NCBI GenBank assembly: GCA_004794655.1
Contig: SMMW01000559.1
Location: forward strand, 2,976,001 to 3,040,000
Source: Marisa cornuarietis
Taxonomy: Eukaryota > Mollusca > Gastropoda > Architaenioglossa > Ampullariidae
Direction: 5' to 3'
DNA: 64,000 nt
Position numbers and translations under genes: made by a program. Positions 1 through 12,868 of this stretch are shown here, piece after piece (position 1 is the first letter of the stretch; every line of letters begins with the position of its first letter). The notes beneath the pieces are model-generated. The model was given only the letters and a program-made list of their open reading frames with translations. It had not been told where the DNA came from and made no database searches.

Positions 1-2
1 TG

Positions 3-133
3 GCTTGTGATTTACATGAGGATGCCTTCCAGAATGACCGTGTAATCAGAAAATTTGTGTACTACGGAAAACCTTTTATAAGAAGTAATAATAGTGATAA
101 TGGTCATGCTTCAGTGGATTTTGACTTCATGTA
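3..133 (+). other. Open frame at the window edge, possible terminal exon
   Basis: The frame starting at base 3 is open for about 43 codons and ends at a TAA near 131-133. Its composition is varied and protein-like (it ends VDFDFM), unlike the AT-rich sequence after it. I do not recognise it. A terminal exon of another + strand gene is hard to reconcile with TECPR1, whose N-terminal exons should lie to the left on the same strand, unless it is a nested gene or an alternative last exon. Chance openness is quite possible for this length. Confidence 0.2.
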
Positions 134-900
134 ATAATTCTAGCAGTCACACATGGTTTGTAATGTGCAGTTTTTTTTTTTTTTTGGAATGTTCACAATG
201 GTCAGATTAGACATATGCAAGTTAAATGCTTGTGCAGAATTTTCATAGGGACTGGCCCTACAGATACTTGCTGTTGTTGAGAGGACAAAGACAGACTTAT
301 GAACAAGTGCATGTTCACTACTCTCTAAAGTGTGTAATTTTTTCTCCTTAGGGATGACAAGGAAAGGGGGAGGAGTTTGCCATTTTGTAATCCATTTCTA
401 ATATGTCACTGGAAATTTCATAAGCCTGTAAGCATCAAAGACTACCTGGAAACAATATAGAGAAGAAACTGATAAACAGGTCAACAGAAGCTGAAGCAAG
501 ACATTTCTGCATGTTATATGAGTTTGTTTTTTTTTCAACTGTAAACTGGATTATTTCAAGTTCACCTAGTTTGAGTGCACATAAATTGCAAGTCACCTGT
601 ACTATCTTGGCTGGCGGAAGGTCCACAGATATAGCAAGAGTAACAGTTTTCACGATTTTATAATTAAGGCATTTGCATTAAAGGATGAACTGCAACTTGT
701 TAGGCTGTTGTGGTTATGTTACATGGTATATAGCAACCGCATGATCTTGTGCATGTGGGAGAGCAGGCAGTTGCATACAATTATTCATACAGTGCAAATA
801 TTTATATATCACAGATTTTTCTTCTTTCTCTGTTTTTAATGTAATCCCGTTTTTGCTGATAAGAAGATTTTGAACATAAAGGATTGATTTCTTGTACCAG
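134..900. other. Probable TECPR1 intron, nothing else recognised
   Basis: AT-rich sequence without a convincing exon. It ends with a pyrimidine-rich stretch and a CAG acceptor directly before the first recognisable TECPR1 exon at 901. Two short open frames on the - strand have low-complexity composition and no recognisable motif. Confidence 0.5.
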
Positions 901-3900
901 GTCAAACATGGGAGATGGTACCCTACCCAGAAGAATCCACTCGACTGATGCAGGTTTCAGTGGGCAGAAATTCAGTTTGGGCCATCAGCAGAGAAGGAAA
1001 GGTAGAGAAGGGTTCAATGAGTTGATCCGTTTAATCCAGTCCAGGCCTGGGGACAGCTGCACGATTGTCCCAACAGCTAAGAGCTAGTAGTGAGATAAAC
1101 TGCTAAGTACAAAAGCATTTTAGCCATATGCACCCAGCCTCAGCTGACCATGCACATTAAAGTGTGTTCAGCAAATATACACATCAATGTCATCTTCTTT
1201 TTTTTTCAAAAAAAGGTCATAAAACCTCATAACGGTAGGGGCAGTAAACTGTAATTATTCACTGTTCCTGGAGCACAACATGTGGAACCTTCTCCTGCCT
1301 TCTTGTATCCTTAAGTTTCTCAGTTCTGGTCTGTTCAAGGCTTAAATTTATTACCTATTTTACATTGTAATAACTATAAGGCTGCCATTATTATTTATAC
1401 TTCATATTGTCATTTAGGATTAAACCAGACCTATATTTATATTATATAGGCAAAGGTGTAGTTATAGTTTGTTTTTTTTAAGTTATTATTGTCAATCTGG
1501 TCCCAGGTATGGTTTCGGCAAGGTGTGAATGGAGATAAGCTAATCTGGGATGCCAAGGCAGCCACAGGTAACTCCTGGGTGCTCATGGTTGGAGAAATGT
1601 CGCATATTTCAGTCTCAGCTAATGACCAGGTTGGTTTCTAAGGAAAGATCCCTTTTTTTTAGCTCTTAAAAGACATTTAAGCAATCTGTTATATTTTATA
1701 ATTATCTGAGAGTAAAGCAGCAGAGTTGGGCAAAAATATTACATTCCATTAAAGATTTGTTCCTTTTACAAATCGGATTTTATAAAATTTTGCTTCCTTA
1801 AACGAGGAGTGTATGTCCCAGTTAAGTAGGTGGAAGGTTTAAATTGTTGATTATGTAAGTTTACAAAAGAAAAGAGAGAGAAGCTGGGGATATTTTCTTT
1901 ACAAGTCTTGCTAACACTTTTGGATGTCTTGTGTTGCTAGTTCATAGAAATGTGTCCTTTTTGTCTTTCCAGCTGTTGTATGTTTCTATGTTCATTGATA
2001 AAACAAGCACACACACACACATGTTCAGACATATACATGTGCTTACACTTCCACTAAGATCAAGACAGACAAAAAGACAAAAAACGGAAGTATGAGTTTG
2101 CTATGTAAATATTATGTCCTTGCATGTTATTTGCTGAATAATAGAAGCAAAGAAAAAAAATGGTGGTTACCTGTTGGTTAAGGCATGTTTTTCTTGAATT
2201 CATTTTAGTTGTTGACTCCTGCAGGTGTTTGCCCTTAGTCTGGACAATGAAGAAATTTGGTTCAGGACCGGAGTGACCCCATCAGAACCAGGGGGCAAGA
2301 TTTGGCAACTTGTCACACTGAAGGAACACCCAGACATCTTTAGTCCAGGTTCAGTCACCAGCCTAACATCTGAGGCTTCCCCTTTCTTCATGGAGTGCCA
2401 GGATGAGGCTGCTTTCGTTGTTTCTGGTAGCATGGATGCCAGTAACAGAAGTTCCACTCAGACTGAAGAGGTGAAGGTTGACGCTGTTCCTCACACACAA
2501 ACAGACACAACTGTGATTGTCTCTGAAGGGATACAGACTGACAGTGTTCCTCACATACAGACAGAAACTACTGTGGTTGTCACTGAAAGGACACAGGCTG
2601 ATGCTGCTCCTCACAAGCAGCCAGAAACTACTGTGATTGTCACTGGAGGTCATAACATTCATGCCCAAGCTGGTGGTGGTGGTGAAGGTGAACGGTTTAG
2701 TCAAAATTCACATCTTGATGAAATTTCAAGCCAGTCTGGAGTTTATTATTCTTGTGAGAGTGATGTTAAGGAAAGCAACCTTGAAGTTGGTTTAGATGTT
2801 GTCAGTTTGAATCAACAGCACAGTGTGGACTCATGCAGTACATCAGCCACTAATCTGAAGAGGGAGACTGTTATGTGGCAGGTCATAGAGAACAGTCTGG
2901 GTCCCCGACCGAAAGAGGAAGTAGGATGCCAAGACCATGTGGGAAGTCCTCAAAGAACAGCAAGGCATTTAAATTCATGTCCGTGCAGTTTGTCTTTGCA
3001 AGGACCTGATACGGTTTCCATTTCTGATCAGTTATCTGGAAAATTAGCAGATTGTGAAGAAAAGCATGTTTACAGAAATGCAGGCTGTAAAGCAAACTCA
3101 GCAATACATGATGGTAATCGTTTGACGGACTTGACAAGCTCTACATTGTCTGAGTGTAGTTCATTAATAGGTTATAAAAGTGAGAGTGGATGTGCCTGTT
3201 GTCCTGGAAATTCATTATATAGTACAGATCTGTTTAAATCTGGAGAGACCCTAATATCGCATGAGCAGCAGCTGTGTAATTGTGGTTTTCAGCAGAGCAC
3301 CATAGCAGAGAAGCTGCTGACAACTCCTCCTAATGCTTTGCCACGCAGGAGGTTGAGCAGTCTGGAGTCCTATTCTTCATCTGACAGCATCTGCAATTTT
3401 GTCACAGATCTTATTGGGGACAATGATGAGGTGGATGACAGTGGCCATATGAGTCAGCCAAGAACTGGCTCAGAGCATGTCAGCAGCAGCAGTCAACAAG
3501 CAGTTACCTTTGAAGATCTTCACAGCCAGGGAGAAGTAACTTCACGTTGCTCAACAGAACTGCCGTCTGTTATTCCTTGGATTAGCCTGGGCCGTAGCGA
3601 AACTTTCACTGGGAGACCCTCTGAGGGTGCACTACCTCTGTTACAAAAAGAAGATATGCCGATGATGATGTTAACACCAGCACAGCCACGTTACTGCTGG
3701 GGCTGGTTGTCTGCAGCAGATTTTGTCGTGGACAATCCTGCCACAGTCTCCTGGCTCAGACCTTCTGGTTTGTAATCATAAAAAAATCTCCACTTTTTCT
3801 CATTTAGGGAAGAACAATAATTGGCATTATCTTGTAGGAGTGCATGCTCATATTTGGTGAATCTGTTTTCGAAAAAGAGGTGTTTGTTTATATAATGTCA

Positions 3901-6900
3901 CTGCCTTCGCTATGGCCTTAACTGTCACTTTCCTTACTGTTATCAGCCTCTTGAATTCTGCTCCATACTTCAATAACTCAGTCTACATTTCAAAGTTTAA
4001 CTTTTGCTTTACTGCTCTTAGCACTCTGAGCAAGCATGTAGCAGTAGGTCCCTCACGAGTAAAAGCATCAATGTTGCTTTTCTTTTACAAATAAGATTCA
4101 TTTAAAATCAGAAAGTCAGTTGTTGGGTAGGACAGTTGGTCTTATTTTTTCAATGTTTAGTGTTTCTGTTTGATATTCCTTAATTTCAGGCTCTGAGTCA
4201 CAGATCCACTATCAGATTCCAAAAATATCAAAGGTTGTTCGTGATAAAGTCTTAGAGATGTTGAAGATTCGTAACCACGAAGAGGTCCACAGATTTCAAG
4301 AATATGAGCAGGCCGTGGAAAAGGTGAATTATGATATGCTTGGGAGAAAATGAAGTGCATGATTTGAGGGCAGCTGTCAGAAATATGATGTATCAAACAG
4401 AAACAAAAGTGAGGCTAACATGTGACATCCTTGCATTTTACCTATAAAAAAAGGAAACTGATAAGTCCTTTTGCAGTGTACTATTTTGTTATTACTTCTC
4501 TGAAATTACTGTTTGTTTATTTAGTAACTTAAAACATTGAAATTCAATTATTTTTCTACAGAACTGCTACATCTTTATGAATCTTTGCTTTAATAGGTGT
4601 GTTTGCTATTTCTTGATATCCATACATGTTATAATGAATTTTTTTATTCTGAGGTTAAAGCTTATATGCACAAATGTGCTTAAATGAACATATAACATAA
4701 AAAATTAAACAGCTTTATTTTATATATTTATTTCTTTAGAGCCACAAAATTGTCAGGAGTGATAATTAAGTGGGTTTTTTTAAAGACAAGTTGGGTTAAA
4801 AAAACATCGATGAAGATACGGTGTGAAGCAAGAGGCAAGGTCTGGCGAGACTGCACTGTGGAACTTGAGCAAGGTGTTGGCTTCTCCATGGATGGTACTT
4901 TGACAATCCAGTATGACATCAAACAAAAACAAAAGGTAAATGCAACAAGCAGTATTTTATAACAATGTGAATTATACTCCTGAATAATCATAAAAAGTGC
5001 TATTGAAAATATCACAAGGTTTTCTGGTAGATGGTGTAGTAATGTATCTTGGGGCGGGACAAAATGACCCAAAGCAACATCCAACCGGATGTTTTGACTT
5101 TGATCCAATGACAGCTTGACCCCTCCAAAAAGTATTTGGTGGATGCAAGACAAATCAACACATGGAAAAAGAAGATGGAATAGCTGAGACAGAAGTTGCT
5201 ATTCACATCAATGATTGCCAGCTCTGTTGTGTTGTTCGAGAACTGTGTATAAGCAAAATTAAACCTGTTGTTTGCGATAAAAATTTAGCATGTGATTACA
5301 CAAAGTTTAGCTACATTCTTATTAAGCAAAAATAGCCATTGGTAGAAAGAGAGCTCCAGAGAAGTCACATGAAGAGACAAATTTAATATTAATGCATGAG
5401 TGAACATCAGCCAGGAAGCTTGCATTAGGTGTATTATGACAGGTGTAAACTAAAGGGAACACTGGTAGACTGCATAGACTTTAAATAGCCATAGAACAAA
5501 GCTTGAAGCTGGATATTGCTGCTTCATTGTCAAGGACGGTTATCTATATGACTAATCTGCTTCACGTAACTGTGTTAGAGTCTTTCTCTAAAAACAAGGT
5601 GAATCTAGACCATAATTACTTTCATATTTATTACAAGTAGGAGAATGTTGCTTGCATCAATGTTTAGGCTTGAGGTCTTAGGCTTATAACATTAGCAAAG
5701 TGCTTTCTCTGTGATAGCTTTGTAAATTGTCCTCTTTCCTTGTGTATTATGGGTGCCTTAAGCCTGTGCAAAGTGTCTTCTTTCTTTGACTGTGACTGCT
5801 TAAGCTTTTGTATTGTGTCCTCTTGCTTTGTGTGTCCTATTTGTCAAGGAATTGAGAAGCTGCTTTCACTATTATAACCTGTTTATTTCAGACAATTCAA
5901 ATCAGCTTCCAAGACATCCGATGCATCAAGATATGTGATGATCACTGCATTGCTATGTATACAACAGACCCGCATAATGTAGATCATCCACTTCTCTTAA
6001 AAACCCAGTCAGAAGCAGAAGCAAGAGAATGGGTAATCTTCCTTCTTCTTTACACAAATTATTATACCAGCATAATGAAGTTACATTTGATATTTTCATT
6101 ACATTATCCTTTTCTTACTTTCTGTTTGTCTAGTAAATGTCAGTCTTACCACATTGCTTGTTCTTTTACAAGAATATTTGTGACAGAAGTAAATGGTTTT
6201 GATGTTTGCATTCTCCCAGATGGGAATGATAAATGTGGCCAATGCAATGCTGTGGGGGCTGAATCAACCTATACCCCCTGGCTCAATCTGGTCTGTCACA
6301 ATACCTGGCCACATTTTCGTGCATGTTCCAGGACTTTCTCGAGTAAACCCTTCAGACATGTAAGTAATGTCATGCTACAGCCACACGTTTCACAGATTTC
6401 TCCCCCTACCGCTTTTCTTTGGGGAATCTTTTAAAGCAGTTATGATTTCTCAGAAGATACGTTTGTTAAAAGTTATTGGCAAGGGCCATTGAAAAAAAAA
6501 GAATATGCTGACTGCAAGTCTTGGTCCCTGCATGTTCTTTTGGACAGGATGTGGGGTCAACATGGAGGTCACATGGAGGCTGTGGAAGTCAATCGGTGTG
6601 GTGTGACCTGGGCTCTGAGCTTTGATCAGACACCTTTTGTTTACAATGGCGGTTATGGCAATATTTTGACCAGGGGTAAGTTTGTGGTGTGTCATTGTCA
6701 GTTTGTAGTCTTTAAAAATGTTTTGCAGACATGTCTTGAACATGAAACTTATAACAATTATGAAAACATCACTGTGGCATCTTATAAAGGAAGGAGAGAA
6801 GTGGGAGAGAACAAATATATTGATTATTAATATTAACATGTATCATTTAATATTATTTGCATTATCATACATTATCACATGCATTATACATTATTATGTT

Positions 6901-9900
6901 TTATTAATATTAACATGTATTTAAGGGCTCAGCCTAGTCAAATATGAAGTTAAAATCAAAGTTGTTTGAAGGTTAAAAGAGCATATTGTTGTTATTAGTT
7001 TGTTATAAAAATGCAGTGGGATTTTTGTTTAGTTTGTTATTAGGAAAAATGTCATTTTGAAGGTATTGATTGTATATCTTGAACAAAACAGCCTGTTTGT
7101 TGAAATCTCAGCAATTAGTAAACCTACTCATTTGAAAATAATTTTGCACTCAGCCTTCCATACAACACTGATAGGCACTACAGTTATCTGTATCTGATTT
7201 CAGAAATATCAGAAATGGCAAGTGACCTTAGAGAACAGGTGGACTACCGCACCATCTATGTTTACGAAAACCAGAAGTGGTTTATGGTCGCTGGTTATTG
7301 TAGTAGGTTAGTATTTTGCCTAGAGATGACAATAAATATGAAACAGTATATCTGAGATATCTAAAAATATATGAGGATTTACTAGCTTGTTTAATGTTTA
7401 TGAAACAAAATTTCAAACAGTAGACCTTATTGTCAAACTGTTTAACATTGGTGTTTGCGTATCTGGTGTATTGTAAATCATATTTCTTTCACTTTGTTTT
7501 CAACTCCTTGCTGTTATTGTCTGTATTAACAAAATATTATTTTACTAATTTTTTTTATCTTCTTTTTTTGCTTGCAGGGGAATTTTCAAAAACAACTTTG
7601 CCTGGACTACCCCCAAAGGAAAGTATGTTCAGTCCCGCAGTGACATTAAACTACCATCTTCACAATGGCAGTGGGTAAGAACGACTCTCAGTGCTAATAT
7701 CGAAGGAAGCTAGTTTAAGAGGGAAAAAATATGAAGTGAAACCCAGAAAGAAAAGCTCACATAGACTTAGAGAGACAAATCCTTGAAACATTCCAAAAAT
7801 ACCTGCTAATTTGCCTGAGTACATTTGTGAAAAGCTGTTTGCTTTTCCTTTAAAGTGTCTGTTTATACATGAGTTTGGTGTATATTTCGTGTCAAGGTTG
7901 GGGAATGGATGGTAGATTTCAGCACTGAAGGTGGTGTCAGCAATGAAGGTTGGCAGTATGCATCGAGCTTCAGTGGGCCCTTCCACCCAAGCCAGCGAGC
8001 TCGCGACACCATACGACGCAGAAGATGGTTCAGGTCTTGACACTTTTCTGTTTGATTGCCATGTCGTTTCTGCTGATGGTTATGGTGATAGGTGTGAGGT
8101 ATGAAGGAAACTAAGTCAGATGGCATTTACCATTCACTTTGTTTTCTGTAAACATTGCATACCACTCAGCTGTGCAAATCATCCTCAGTTTTTCTTTTGT
8201 GAACTGTGTGTTTAGGAAGTGCAAGCTTGTGACACAAGGCCCTTGGGTGAGCGTGGGACCACCAGAACTTTCTAGTCTATCACTACAGGTAGATCGTCCT
8301 GCAACCCCAACCCAGCCTATTGTTCTATGGGCTATTGGTGCCAATGGGGATGTACTGTGCAGAGACAGCATTACACAGGCTCACCCCATGGTATGTTTAA
8401 AGGGAGACAAAAGACATAGAAGTAGAGAAAGAGAATATATGTGTGTGCACACACGTGTGCTGCATGCATGCAATGCTGAGGTAATTGTTTAGATGGGAGG
8501 TGGTACTAATGTGGACAGGTTGAATGTTTCTTTACCAAACCAAGGCAATAATCTAATAGTCTACTTTTTTTAAACAATGCAGGGTACCAGCTGGATTCAT
8601 GTTGCAACCACATTAGACAAGCCTTTTCAGTCTGTATCAGTAGGAGGGAAACATCGTGTGTGGGCTGTTGCTCAGGATGGTTCTGTGTGGTACAGGCCTG
8701 GAGTGACTCCATATAATCCTGCAGGTGTGTGGAAGGTGCCATAAGCTTTTGTTGTGTGTCAAGAACAGTTATTTTTCTTTTGGTCTTGTGATATCTGTTG
8801 CTTAATTCCCATTTCTATTTCTTGCTGCTTTTTATGGACTAGTAAAAAAAAAAGCATTTGTGAAGAAACCTTTTTTCCCCTTAATAATCATAAATTCCAT
8901 GGATCACTTTTACATCTAAGGTCATGTAGTGATTGATTGTGAAGATATTTTTCTTTCAGGCACCTTTATAAGAGCTGAAATAAAGTTTTGCATAACATTA
9001 GTTTCAATATTGAGTACATGAATAAACATGGAATCAGGTCTGTAGGAACAGACTATTCGACAAGTTCAGTTGCCTTGAAAAAAAGTAAAATTTACCAGTT
9101 CCTATTGGTAGAGTGAGACATAAATTGTTTGTACAGGTTCCTGCTGGATTCAGGTCGTGCCTCCACCACCAGGAGGTTTGCATTTATGTCAGATTTCTGT
9201 TGGAGGTACAGCTGTGTGGGCGGTAGATACTAGTGGTAAGTACAATGTGTGGCTAAAAGATCTTTCTTTTCATCAACTAATTTTTAGTTTATGATTCCAC
9301 GATAAAAAATCTTAAAGCTGCCTCATACTGCAGATATTTCCTCACACTGTGCAGGCAGCTTATGGCGCCGAGAAGAGATAACCCCAACATTTCCTGAGGG
9401 TACTCACTGGACTTATGTCTGCAATCATGTTCGCAGAGTGTCAGTTGGACCCCATGATGAGGTATCAGTGCTTTTGACATCAAATTGTTTTTTCTTTAAT
9501 AATGTATAGTATAATGTTTCAGAAATAATAATGATAAATAGATATTTTGTTTGCCTTCTGACTAAAGATCTGAAATAACAGAATGAGTTATGAGATCACA
9601 AAATATGTGAAATTTGATTTGTACAGGTCTGGATAGTGTCAGATGCAGACTTTGGACAAAACAAACATCCGGGAGGTGCAGTATATCGACGTCTGGGCAT
9701 CAGTGAGACTGTACCCTCAGGCACAGACTGGGACTTTGTGATAGGGGTAAGTGAATTGTTTTCTTCCGGTTAAAAGATTAAAAGGTAAATAAATGATGGA
9801 GCAAATGTTAGAATTCTGTGAAAGATCCAGAGGTATAAGAAACAAAATGCAATCTTATTCTAGACATCAAAACCCAGAGTACTTGTACAAGTTTGGAAGA

Positions 9901-10157
9901 CTTTGAGTTGATCATGAAGGTAGTTTGGCTGTATATATTGCAGTGAGACATGTTAGGTTAGATTTACTAAAGTGTGCAACCAATATATAAAAGGACAATT
10001 GGAGACTTAGATTTATAGCAGTAGTTAAATCTTATGCATCTGCATTAGCTCATTTAAACCTAAAAATGTTCTTCTCGTCCAATGAGCACCAAACTGTTGT
10101 AATATTTTTCAGCCTGGATGGCATTATGTGACCATTCGTGGAACAGTATCCAAGTAA
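901..10157 (+). CDS. TECPR1: TECPR1: tectonin beta-propeller repeat protein 1 (C-terminal about 1,160 residues, 17 exons)
   Basis: TECPR1 binds ATG12-ATG5 and phosphoinositide or sphingomyelin on damaged lysosomes and promotes autophagosome-lysosome fusion and LC3 lipidation (family knowledge). Exons read here: 901-1001, 1507-1629, 2225-3767, 4190-4323, 4786-4935, 5892-6032, 6220-6359, 6548-6675, 7204-7306, 7578-7674, 7897-8033, 8216-8390, 8583-8724, 9137-9235, 9355-9461, 9627-9746, 10113-10157. Phases agree at every junction, giving one frame ending in TAA at 10155. In order: tectonin repeats (WFRQGVNGDKLIW, IWFRTGVTPSEPGG), a long Ser/Thr-rich linker, the helix before the PH domain (EYEQAVEK), PH domain, dysferlin-type parts (YVYENQKW; GWQYASSF to RRRRWFRKCKLV), then C-terminal tectonin repeats (WAVAQDGSVWYRPGVTPYNP). 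The domain order matches TECPR1 throughout. About 300 N-terminal residues must lie left of the window. The linker is much longer than in vertebrates. Confidence 0.93.
2225..3767 (+). other. TECPR1: Large TECPR1 exon encoding the disordered linker
   Basis: A single 1,543-bp exon, far longer than its neighbours (45-175 bp). It opens with a tectonin repeat and closes with the conserved WGWLSAADFVV segment. Between them lie roughly 430 residues rich in Ser, Thr, Gln, Glu and scattered Cys, with no recognisable fold. Short acidic/hydrophobic stretches such as SICNFVTDLI could serve as LC3-interacting or other docking motifs, but that is only a guess. The exon ends in phase 1 and joins the next exon in frame. 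Confidence 0.8.
2461..2640 (+). repeat. Coding tandem repeat, 3 x 60 bp, inside TECPR1
   Basis: Three consecutive 60-bp units, each encoding 20 residues, with the shared pattern D-x-x-P-H-x-Q-x-x-T-T-V-x-V. The period is exact, so the frame is kept. The units differ by several substitutions, so this is not a very recent expansion. Confidence 0.85.
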
Positions 10158-12868
10158 CTCCTGAAAAAGCATGCATTTATTGTATAGAAAACCACTCCAC
10201 TCAGTAATGGTTTTTCCAATTATCATTCCTTCATCTATGGCAAGTGTGCAGCATGACATTTGATAAGGTGTAAAAAGTTGCCATCATTTACTGTTTCCAG
10301 GTGCAGTTAAGATTGTTCATTTGGGTGTTGCTCAGACTGTACTTTGCTATTTTTGTACAAGTAGTTGCTTTTTTTTATTGGTTCTTGTGAATGGAATAGT
10401 TGTTGCTACTCTGTATTTCAATTTCTTGTGGTGCATCTTCTGGAGGAATGCAAGACAGATGTGTGCTATGCTGTGCACCTTTCGGTGCCTTGTGTTCAAG
10501 GTGTTAGTCAATATCTTTGACTCCATGACTCCAATACAGAAGAGAAGCTGTTGTTTGCTTGTTTCTTCCTGTCATCAAAACATAATTGGTGTTAATTCAG
10601 AAGCTGTAAAATATTTTGAACCTGAGATCTAAGGAGATCTCTTGTAGCCATGTGAACAGTGATTTTTTTTTAATTTTTATTCAGACACAAGACAATATTT
10701 TCAGCCAGAAAGACTATCATTAGCTAACCACAGGAGAAGACCTTGGTCAAAAGCATTTTAAAAGTCATTTATTTTAAAACCACAGAAGTAAAAGATTTAT
10801 GGCCTACTTATGCTCTAACTTGACAGTTGAACCGTTTTATTCTTTGACTGTAATGATTTATTTTGACATTGCTGGCAGCATTTTTCACTGCTTCTTTAGT
10901 AACCTATGGATGAAGCCCATCTGATACAAGCCAATAATTCCATTTATGATGTTGTATATTTGATGAAGAATTGGCATAGCCACATCTTAATCTGCTGATA
11001 AATTTAGGTTTCAGCCTGTCATTACCATGAACGTTCATAACGTGTCTGTATTTACTTTGTGTATGAGTAGGTGTGTCTGTTATATGGGAATATGGGTGCA
11101 TTGCTTGGATGCATGGTTGTTCAGTTTACTTGGATCAGTCTAAATATCATTTCTTTAAAGTGCTCTGAGCAAGTCATTGGAAAGTGCTATATGAATGTTC
11201 ATTATTATTATTATATCCAAGTGTCCTAAAAACATCTGTGCAACTTTTTTCTTAGTTAACAAATGAAACTAGGGTCAGTCTGCTGAAACCTCTTTAACCA
11301 GGATTGCCACATAAGGCTTAAGCACATAACAAAAAGTAGCAGATGTAGCAACAGCATTGATAATTGAAAAGGTGAGATCAAATCAGCTGAGAGCTACCCA
11401 AAATAGCAAGAGAAGAATGTTTGTCAAGGCAAGGCTGATAGTTTAGTTGGGACTGTGATCTGGATTTGTGGGTTCTGCAGGGAAATCTAACATTTTGCTA
11501 CACCCCATGAGGTGGTAGCTATGGATAGGGTCAAATGATGGGGACCCACAAGGTCCACACCACCATGAGCCAAGTCATTTCATTGGTAGCCCATTATGGG
11601 GGAGGGACGTACAAAGACTGAGAAGAGAATCTGCAATGACTAGACCAAATCAAAAATTATGGGAGTAGAGATGAATACAGCATAGACTTACTGCTGTAAT
11701 TATGTTATATAAAAATTATCCATTATTGCTATGGCTATGTATTTCATGATAAATGCTTTTTTCATGTTATTGGGAATATAATTTTTTTAAAGTTTTGTCT
11801 CATTTATTAATCTCTTTAACTGTTCCTACAGCACTTGCTGTAATGTGTAGAGTGCTAAGCACACACACACACACATATGTAGGCATGCAAACATATACCC
11901 AAGATAATGTTTGAAAAGAAAATGTGTTAAAAGCAAGTAGTGCTCATGACTAGGTTTATTTGTGTTAATAATTCAAAATGTTAGTGCAAGCATTCCATGG
12001 GGCAAACATATCTTACAAGCTGCTGGTACTGTGCAAGGAGGAGCTGAAGTATTCAGGCATTTGATTTTTAACTGCTGTAAGTAGGGCATAGTTTTGGCTT
12101 CAGCGTTTCTGTTTATTATGTATTTCTACTTTTGGAGATGCGATGCAACCTTTGGGGGCCATGCTGATAATATCTGCACTGTAATTAACATTATTGTCTA
12201 GCATTGGATTACATACTCTTAAGGAATGTAAAACATTTAGAAAGAATTCCTTTTATATTCAGAATAAGGTGGTCACTAAATGTTGGCTCCCACTTTTGTT
12301 CATGGGGTAAACTTACCTAGAAGAAGTTTTATCACAAGCCCTGTATACTATTCCTTGTTTTTGTATCAAACTTCCACCATAACATGGTTAAAATGGAACT
12401 TAACATTCATTCATCATGGGCAGTGTGAAGGGTTACTCAATCACTGTGTACAAGAAAGTACAAATAAAATCAAGCTTAAATATTAACCCTAAGAAATAAT
12501 CTTTAAATAGTTCATATGCTGTTTTCTTCACCCCCCTCCCAACTTTTCTTATAAAAATAGCCTTTATTCAGGTGTAAAACAGAATTTTTTTGGTACTTTT
12601 TGAATTACACACTTGAATATGTACTTTGAATATTGTGTTAAAATGTTATGTTCTACTATTATCATAGAAAATGTTTGATAAATCCTTCCAAAATAATCTC
12701 TTTTTATTCAGAATTAGCAGTGTAATTTAATGCTCAGCACTTAGTAGTTAAGAATATCTGTGAATGATGAAAACATCTCAATTTGTATGTTCTTGGCGAT
12801 ACCAATTTTCTGTGATTTCAATAAACCTTTTGACCAAAGTTTCTTATTCCTTGCATCTCTGGAAAGCT
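10158..12868. other. TECPR1 3' UTR and gap between convergent genes
   Basis: AT-rich sequence with no supported gene. It holds an AATAAA at 12463-12468 in + orientation that could end a long TECPR1 transcript, a (CA)n run near 11860-11873, and a CR1/L2-like LINE tail near 11015-11217 (listed separately). TECPR1 and ZCCHC7 converge here. Confidence 0.5.
11015..11217 (+). mobile_element. CR1/L2-like LINE 3' end, family 2
   Basis: About 200 bp with the same order of blocks as 44735-44912: 'ACCATGA...CGT.CATAAC', then 'CTTTGTGTATGAG.AGGTG', then 'GAATATGGGTG', then 'AAGTGC.CTGA', then a terminal ATT-rich tail (TTATTATTATTAT). This is a 5'-truncated LINE tail or a derived SINE; no coding part survives in this copy. 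Confidence 0.6.
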
